Shown one piece after another: positions 7,551-10,226 of a stretch of 10,226 bases of DNA; within the stretch, counting starts at the first letter, position 1; every line of letters begins with the position of its first letter. A program made the translations under genes and the position numbers. The DNA is taken from NCBI GenBank assembly GCA_016880395.1, contig JAEHDN010000133.1, positions 1 through 10,226 of the forward strand, written 5' to 3'. Origin of the DNA: Candidatus Eiseniibacteriota bacterium. GTDB taxonomy: Bacteria > Eisenbacteria > RBG-16-71-46 > SZUA-252. The notes under the pieces were generated by a model, which was not told where the DNA came from, ran no database searches, and worked only from the letters and a program-made list of their open reading frames with translations.

Positions 7551-7569
7551 GGGCCGCCCTGGGCGGCCC
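7551..7569. terminator. Hairpin between convergent genes, probable bidirectional terminator or end-protecting stem
   Basis: GGGCCGCC (7551-7558), loop CTG, GGCGGCCC (7562-7569) form a perfect 8-bp stem that starts 4 bases after the RsbW-like stop and ends 12 bases before the end of the convergent HD-GYP gene. It is symmetrical and so could serve both transcripts. A T-run is lacking on both strands, so it is not a textbook intrinsic terminator; position is the main support. Confidence 0.5.
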
Positions 7570-7581
7570 GCCAGGTCGCGT

Positions 7582-8733
7582 CTAGCTCCGCGGCCTCAGA
7601 TGCTCCAGCGTCCGCTTCACGGCGGGATAGATCTGCTCGAACGCCGCCACGATCCGCGGATCGAAATGCGTGCCCGCGTTCCGGCGCAGCTCCGCGAGCG
7701 CGTCCTCCTCGGGCAGCGCATGCCGGTAGGGCCGGTTCGACGTCATCGCGTCGAACGCGTCCGATACCGCCATGATGCGGGCCTCGATCGGGATCGCCTC
7801 CCCCGCCAGCCCGTCCGGATAGCCCGTGCCGTCGAAGTGCTCGTGGTGCGAGCGCACGCCCGGCAGGAGCGGCCGGAGGAGCGTGATCGGGCGCAGGAGG
7901 TCCTCGCCGATCACGGGGTGGAGATCCATCTTCTCGCGCTCGCGCCGGCTCAGCCCCTCCTCCTTGCCGAGGATGTTCCCGTCGACCGCGATCTTGCCGA
8001 GGTCGTGGACGAGGCAGGACCGGTGCACGATGTCGAGCTGCTCGGGCGGGAGCCCGAGCTGCTTTCCGATCGCCTCCGAGTAGGCGGCGACGCGAGCGGA
8101 ATGTCCCTCGGTATACGGATCCTTCGCTTCCAGCGCCATCGTGAGCGACACGATGACCCCCATGAAGAGGTCCTCGAGGTGCGCGCGGTGACTGTCCTCG
8201 CGCTCGGCGACGCCCGCCAGCGTGGCGAGGTTCTGGAGCGCGGCGACGTGCTCGGGGCGGAACGGAAGCGGCGTCGCGTGATTGACGAGGAGCACGCCCA
8301 CCATCTCGCCGTGCGGCTTGATCGGCGCGGCCGCGCCCCATCCCATGCCGTCCCCGAAGAGGAACTCCCGAGCCCACGGGCTCCGCTGCCCCCTGCGGAA
8401 GAGGACCACGGTGTCGCGCTCGAGCAGCTTGTCGAGGAGCTCGGCCGCGCTGCCCGAGAGGTAGTAGCGGTTCCACTCCGCGAACGCGCCGTCGACCGTC
8501 TTGAAGAGGTACTCGCCGTTCGCTCCGCGGATCAGGATCGCGGTGCCGTCGGGGCGGAGGATGCGCTTCGTTCCGAGGACCACCTGCGCGAGCGACGTGC
8601 CGCCCGGATTGAAGGGCACGAGGGCGCGCGCCACGTGGTTCAGGCCGCCGAGGAGCGCGAGAGCTCCCGGAAGCGATTCGGTCGTGGGGGTTACGGTGCG
8701 GCTGGGGGTGGTTGCTCGGGTCTCGGTCGCCAT
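7582..8733 (-). CDS. GAF and HD-GYP domain protein, probable cyclic-di-GMP phosphodiesterase
   Basis: A 383-residue soluble protein. The start is set at ATG 8733 because AGGGAGGA lies 4 bases upstream; the frame is open to an ATG at 8859, but the extra 42 residues overlap a repeat and have no ribosome site. After a Thr/Ser-rich N-terminus comes a GAF-like sensor (about 30-180; PDGTAILIRGANGEYLF, MGWGAAAPIKPHGEMVGVLL). The HD-GYP domain (about 190-370) has H211 in EGHSARVAAYSEAIG, H243-D244 in HDLGKI, and H296 to P306 as HHEHFDGTGYP, followed by ARIMAVSDAFDAMTSNRPYR. All signature residues are present, so hydrolysis of cyclic-di-GMP is expected. There are no membrane helices. An A/T patch at 8785-8791 might be part of a promoter, but I see no clear -35/-10 pair. 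The gene is convergent with the RsbW-like gene, 35 bases away. Substrate is inferred from the intact motif. Confidence 0.93.
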   Translation of the reverse strand: MATETRATTPSRTVTPTTESLPGALALLGGLNHVARALVPFNPGGTSLAQVVLGTKRILRPDGTAILIRGANGEYLFKTVDGAFAEWNRYYLSGSAAELLDKLLERDTVVLFRRGQRSPWAREFLFGDGMGWGAAAPIKPHGEMVGVLLVNHATPLPFRPEHVAALQNLATLAGVAEREDSHRAHLEDLFMGVIVSLTMALEAKDPYTEGHSARVAAYSEAIGKQLGLPPEQLDIVHRSCLVHDLGKIAVDGNILGKEEGLSRREREKMDLHPVIGEDLLRPITLLRPLLPGVRSHHEHFDGTGYPDGLAGEAIPIEARIMAVSDAFDAMTSNRPYRHALPEEDALAELRRNAGTHFDPRIVAAFEQIYPAVKRTLEHLRPRS

Positions 8734-8737
8734 GCGT

Positions 8738-8745
8738 TCCTCCCT
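8738..8745 (-). promoter_or_regulatory. Strong Shine-Dalgarno (AGGGAGGA) that fixes the HD-GYP start
   Basis: On the minus strand AGGGAGGA is followed by ACGC and then the ATG at 8733. It selects this start over the in-frame ATG at 8859. It contrasts with the terC-like and rsbW-like genes, which have no visible Shine-Dalgarno. Confidence 0.8.
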
Positions 8746-8827
8746 GGGGTCCAGTCCCCCCGAGTATCGGGCCGGGGCGCTCGGATATTTAGGGAGTGAA
8801 CGCTCGCATCCGCGCGAATTCCATGCG

Positions 8828-8865
8828 GTTGCAAGCTGCCCGACGCTTGCGTCTCGCAATGACGG
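8828..8865 (-). repeat. Single copy of a GTCATTGCGAG-type interspersed palindromic repeat
   Basis: In the 143-base spacer between the ccdA-like stop and the HD-GYP start, the minus strand reads CCGTCATTGCGAGA and then a hairpin. The hairpin is GCAAGC (8850-8845), an 8-base loop, and GCTTGC (8836-8831). Flanking TTGC/GCAA segments pair further out, and the 12-base palindrome GACGCAAGCGTC lies within. The GTCATTGCGAG end is one I recognise from intergenic repeats in many unrelated bacterial genomes. It lies 12 bases after the ccdA-like stop, so the stem could also end or protect that transcript. Only one copy is present here; the exact ends are uncertain. Confidence 0.6.
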
Positions 8866-8876
8866 ATCGAGCCATT

Positions 8877-9629
8877 TCAGCCGACGGCGGGGAGGAACCT
8901 CGACAGGAAGGCGACGAAGTAGCTGAAGACGTTCGTGACGAGCGCGAGGCCGAAGGCGATGAGGACGACTCCGCTCACGACCTCGATCGTGTGGAGCTGG
9001 CGGCGAAGCCCCTTCGAGGCGGCGAGGAAGGAATTCATGCCGAGCGATGCGATGAGGAACGGCACGCCGAGCCCGAGCGAATAGACGCTGAGGAGCAGGA
9101 TGCCGGTGCCGACCGTCTGCGCCGTGCTCGCGTAGAGGAGGATCGAGGCGAGGATGGGGCCGATGCAGGGCGTCCAGCCCGCCGCGAACGTGATCCCCAC
9201 GAGGACCGAGCCGAGCACGCCAAGCGGCTTCCCGGTCAAATGGACCTTTCGCTCGCGCGACAGAGCCGGGATCTTGATGAGCCCGGTCAGGTAGACGCCG
9301 AAGAACACGATCAGCACCCCGCCGACGATCCGGAGCGTGTCCTGGTGCTCGCGGAGGAACTGTCCCGTCGCGGTCGCCGTCGCTCCGAGAGCGATGAAGA
9401 CCATCGAGAAGCCGAGGATGAACGCGAGGGAGTGGATGAGCGTGAGCCGCCGCACGCGCGGCCCCTGATCGGCCGCGGTCAGCTCGTCGAAGGAGAGGCC
9501 CGTGATGAACGTGACGTACGAGGGAACGAGCGGGAGCACGCAGGGGGACACGAACGAGACGAGCCCCGCCAGGAACGCGGCGATGAGCGAGACCTGGCTC
9601 GGCTGAGCTTCGAGCAGCCCGGTCCCCAC
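8877..9629 (-). CDS. ccdA: CcdA-type membrane thiol-disulfide electron carrier (DsbD transmembrane family)
   Basis: A 250-residue protein of about six to seven membrane helices. CcdA passes electrons from cytoplasmic thioredoxin across the inner membrane to periplasmic thioredoxin-like proteins, for cytochrome c maturation or other disulfide reduction. The paired redox cysteines are C30 in FVSPCVLPLVPSY and C155 in AAGWTPCIGPIL, each in the family's conserved proline-rich setting. The start is GTG 9629, two bases after the stop of the TlpA-like gene, with only a poor Shine-Dalgarno, so translation is probably coupled; no better start lies before the first helix. There are no fused periplasmic DsbD domains, as is usual for CcdA. 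The upstream TlpA-like protein is the obvious electron acceptor. The family call is secure; whether the end client is apocytochrome c is unknown, because no other maturation genes are in view. Confidence 0.94.
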   Translation of the reverse strand: MGTGLLEAQPSQVSLIAAFLAGLVSFVSPCVLPLVPSYVTFITGLSFDELTAADQGPRVRRLTLIHSLAFILGFSMVFIALGATATATGQFLREHQDTLRIVGGVLIVFFGVYLTGLIKIPALSRERKVHLTGKPLGVLGSVLVGITFAAGWTPCIGPILASILLYASTAQTVGTGILLLSVYSLGLGVPFLIASLGMNSFLAASKGLRRQLHTIEVVSGVVLIAFGLALVTNVFSYFVAFLSRFLPAVG

Positions 9630-9631
9630 GA

Positions 9632-10198
9632 TCAGCTCGTCTGCGCCAGGAGCGGCCGGATCGTGTCCTCGAACACGGCGGGGTCCGTGTAGCCGACGAA
9701 CTTCTTCACGATCGTTCCCTTGCGGTCGATCACGAACGTGGTCGGGATGCCGAGGATGCCGCCGTAGTCCTGCGCCGTCTGGTCATTCGCGATCAGCATC
9801 GTGTAGTTGATGTCGTGCTCGGCGACGAAGGGGCGCACGTCACGCGCGCCCCCGGCGTCCATCGAGAGCCCCACGATCGCGAGCCCCTGATCGCGATACT
9901 TCGATTGCAGCCGGACGAAGTGCGGCACCTCCATCCGGCACGGGCCGCACCAGGTGGCCCAGAAGTCCAGGATCACGACCTTGCCGCGAAGGTCGGTGTC
10001 CTTCACCTCTTTCCCCTCCAGGTCAGGAAGCGCGAACGCGGGCGCGGTGGTGCCCACGGCGCCTCCGCCCTTGGAGACGGCCGAGGTCCCGGTCTTCCCA
10101 CCGCAGCCCGGCGCGAGGCAGAGCGCGAGCGCGAGGGCCGCGATGGCCCCGCGCCGCGCGGCGCCGCCGGCCAGCCTAGAGAATCGGGTAGTACTCAT
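9632..10198 (-). CDS. TlpA/ResA-like periplasmic thioredoxin, probable lipoprotein
   Basis: A 188-residue exported thiol-disulfide oxidoreductase. The N-terminus has RR at 15-16, a hydrophobic core (19-29) and C32 in LAPGC. The C32 site resembles a lipobox, but Ala-Pro at -3/-2 is not ideal, so it is either a lipoprotein or a cleaved or anchored protein. A low-complexity linker precedes the TlpA/ResA-type thioredoxin fold (about 50-185): APAFALPDLEGKEV, LDFWATWCGPCRMEVP with active-site C84 and C87, GLSMD, and the cis-proline P152 in GILGIPTTFVID. The WCGPC motif fits a reductant that CcdA, encoded 2 bases downstream, keeps reduced. The ATG at 10198 is the only start that keeps the signal peptide; it overlaps the end of the upstream gene by 23 bases. 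The client is not identifiable here. Confidence 0.93.
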   Translation of the reverse strand: MSTTRFSRLAGGAARRGAIAALALALCLAPGCGGKTGTSAVSKGGGAVGTTAPAFALPDLEGKEVKDTDLRGKVVILDFWATWCGPCRMEVPHFVRLQSKYRDQGLAIVGLSMDAGGARDVRPFVAEHDINYTMLIANDQTAQDYGGILGIPTTFVIDRKGTIVKKFVGYTDPAVFEDTIRPLLAQTS

Positions 10199-10226
10199 TC
10201 AGCTCGTAGTCCGTGACCCACGTGCG
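10176..10226 (-). CDS. C-terminal tail of an upstream gene, possibly glutamine synthetase (partial)
   Basis: An open frame enters from the right edge on the minus strand and ends at a TAG (10178-10176), giving 16 residues: RTWVTDYELNEYYPIL. The V-x-x-x-E-x-x-x-Y-Y pattern near the end resembles the C-terminus of type I glutamine synthetases (E. coli GlnA ends in VEFELYYSV), but 16 residues are too few to be sure. It overlaps the TlpA-like start by 23 bases, which would place the thioredoxin and ccdA genes in the same transcript. The alternative is a chance open frame. Confidence 0.42.
   Translation of the reverse strand, partial: RTWVTDYELNEYYPIL

Noticed and set aside
8734..8859. 42-residue N-terminal extension of the HD-GYP protein
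   Set aside because: A strong Shine-Dalgarno sits directly before ATG 8733, the extension lacks a ribosome site, and it would be translated from the interspersed repeat.
8796..9692. 298-codon plus-strand open frame across ccdA
   Set aside because: Asp/Glu/Arg-rich product with no recognisable domain; the opposite strand is an intact CcdA with paired cysteines and membrane helices.

Overview
The window is gene-dense, GC-rich DNA (mostly G or C at third codon positions) with nine coding regions, two of them cut by the window edges. No tRNA, rRNA, CRISPR array, insertion sequence or phage gene is visible. The organism looks like a free-living Gram-negative bacterium. A secreted SppA protease carries beta-barrel-like sequence, and there is a lipoprotein-like TlpA thioredoxin. 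The GC content and this mix of genes would fit a lineage such as Candidatus Eisenbacteria or Gemmatimonadota, but that is inference and not proven here.

Plus strand, 2-7546: the 3' part of a maltodextrin/glycogen phosphorylase (GT35) is followed 24 bases later by a tight three-gene cluster. This cluster is a TerC/YkoY-type membrane protein, an 841-residue SppA-like S49 peptidase with an extra N-terminal beta-rich domain, and a membrane-bound GAF-PP2C (SpoIIE/RsbU type) phosphatase. Both junctions in the cluster are 4-base stop/start overlaps, so translation is probably coupled. After about 100 bases with its own promoter-like element comes a small RsbW/SpoIIAB-type ATPase (switch kinase or anti-sigma factor). 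The phosphatase and kinase are the two enzymes of a partner-switching module. The STAS antagonist and the sigma factor normally found with them are not in the window.

Minus strand, 10226-7582, convergent with the above: a 16-codon C-terminal tail (possibly glutamine synthetase) overlaps the start of a TlpA/ResA-like thioredoxin, which is followed 2 bases later by a CcdA-type membrane electron carrier. These two should form a thiol-reducing pathway across the inner membrane. After a 143-base spacer holding a single GTCATTGCGAG-type interspersed repeat comes a GAF-HD-GYP protein, a likely cyclic-di-GMP phosphodiesterase. The two gene blocks meet at a perfect 8-bp GC hairpin at 7551-7569.

I found no clearly new defence or mobile system. 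The most notable items are the beta-barrel-like domain fused to SppA, the orphan partner-switching pair beside a c-di-GMP enzyme, two promoter elements so close to start codons that leaderless transcripts are suggested, and the solitary interspersed repeat.
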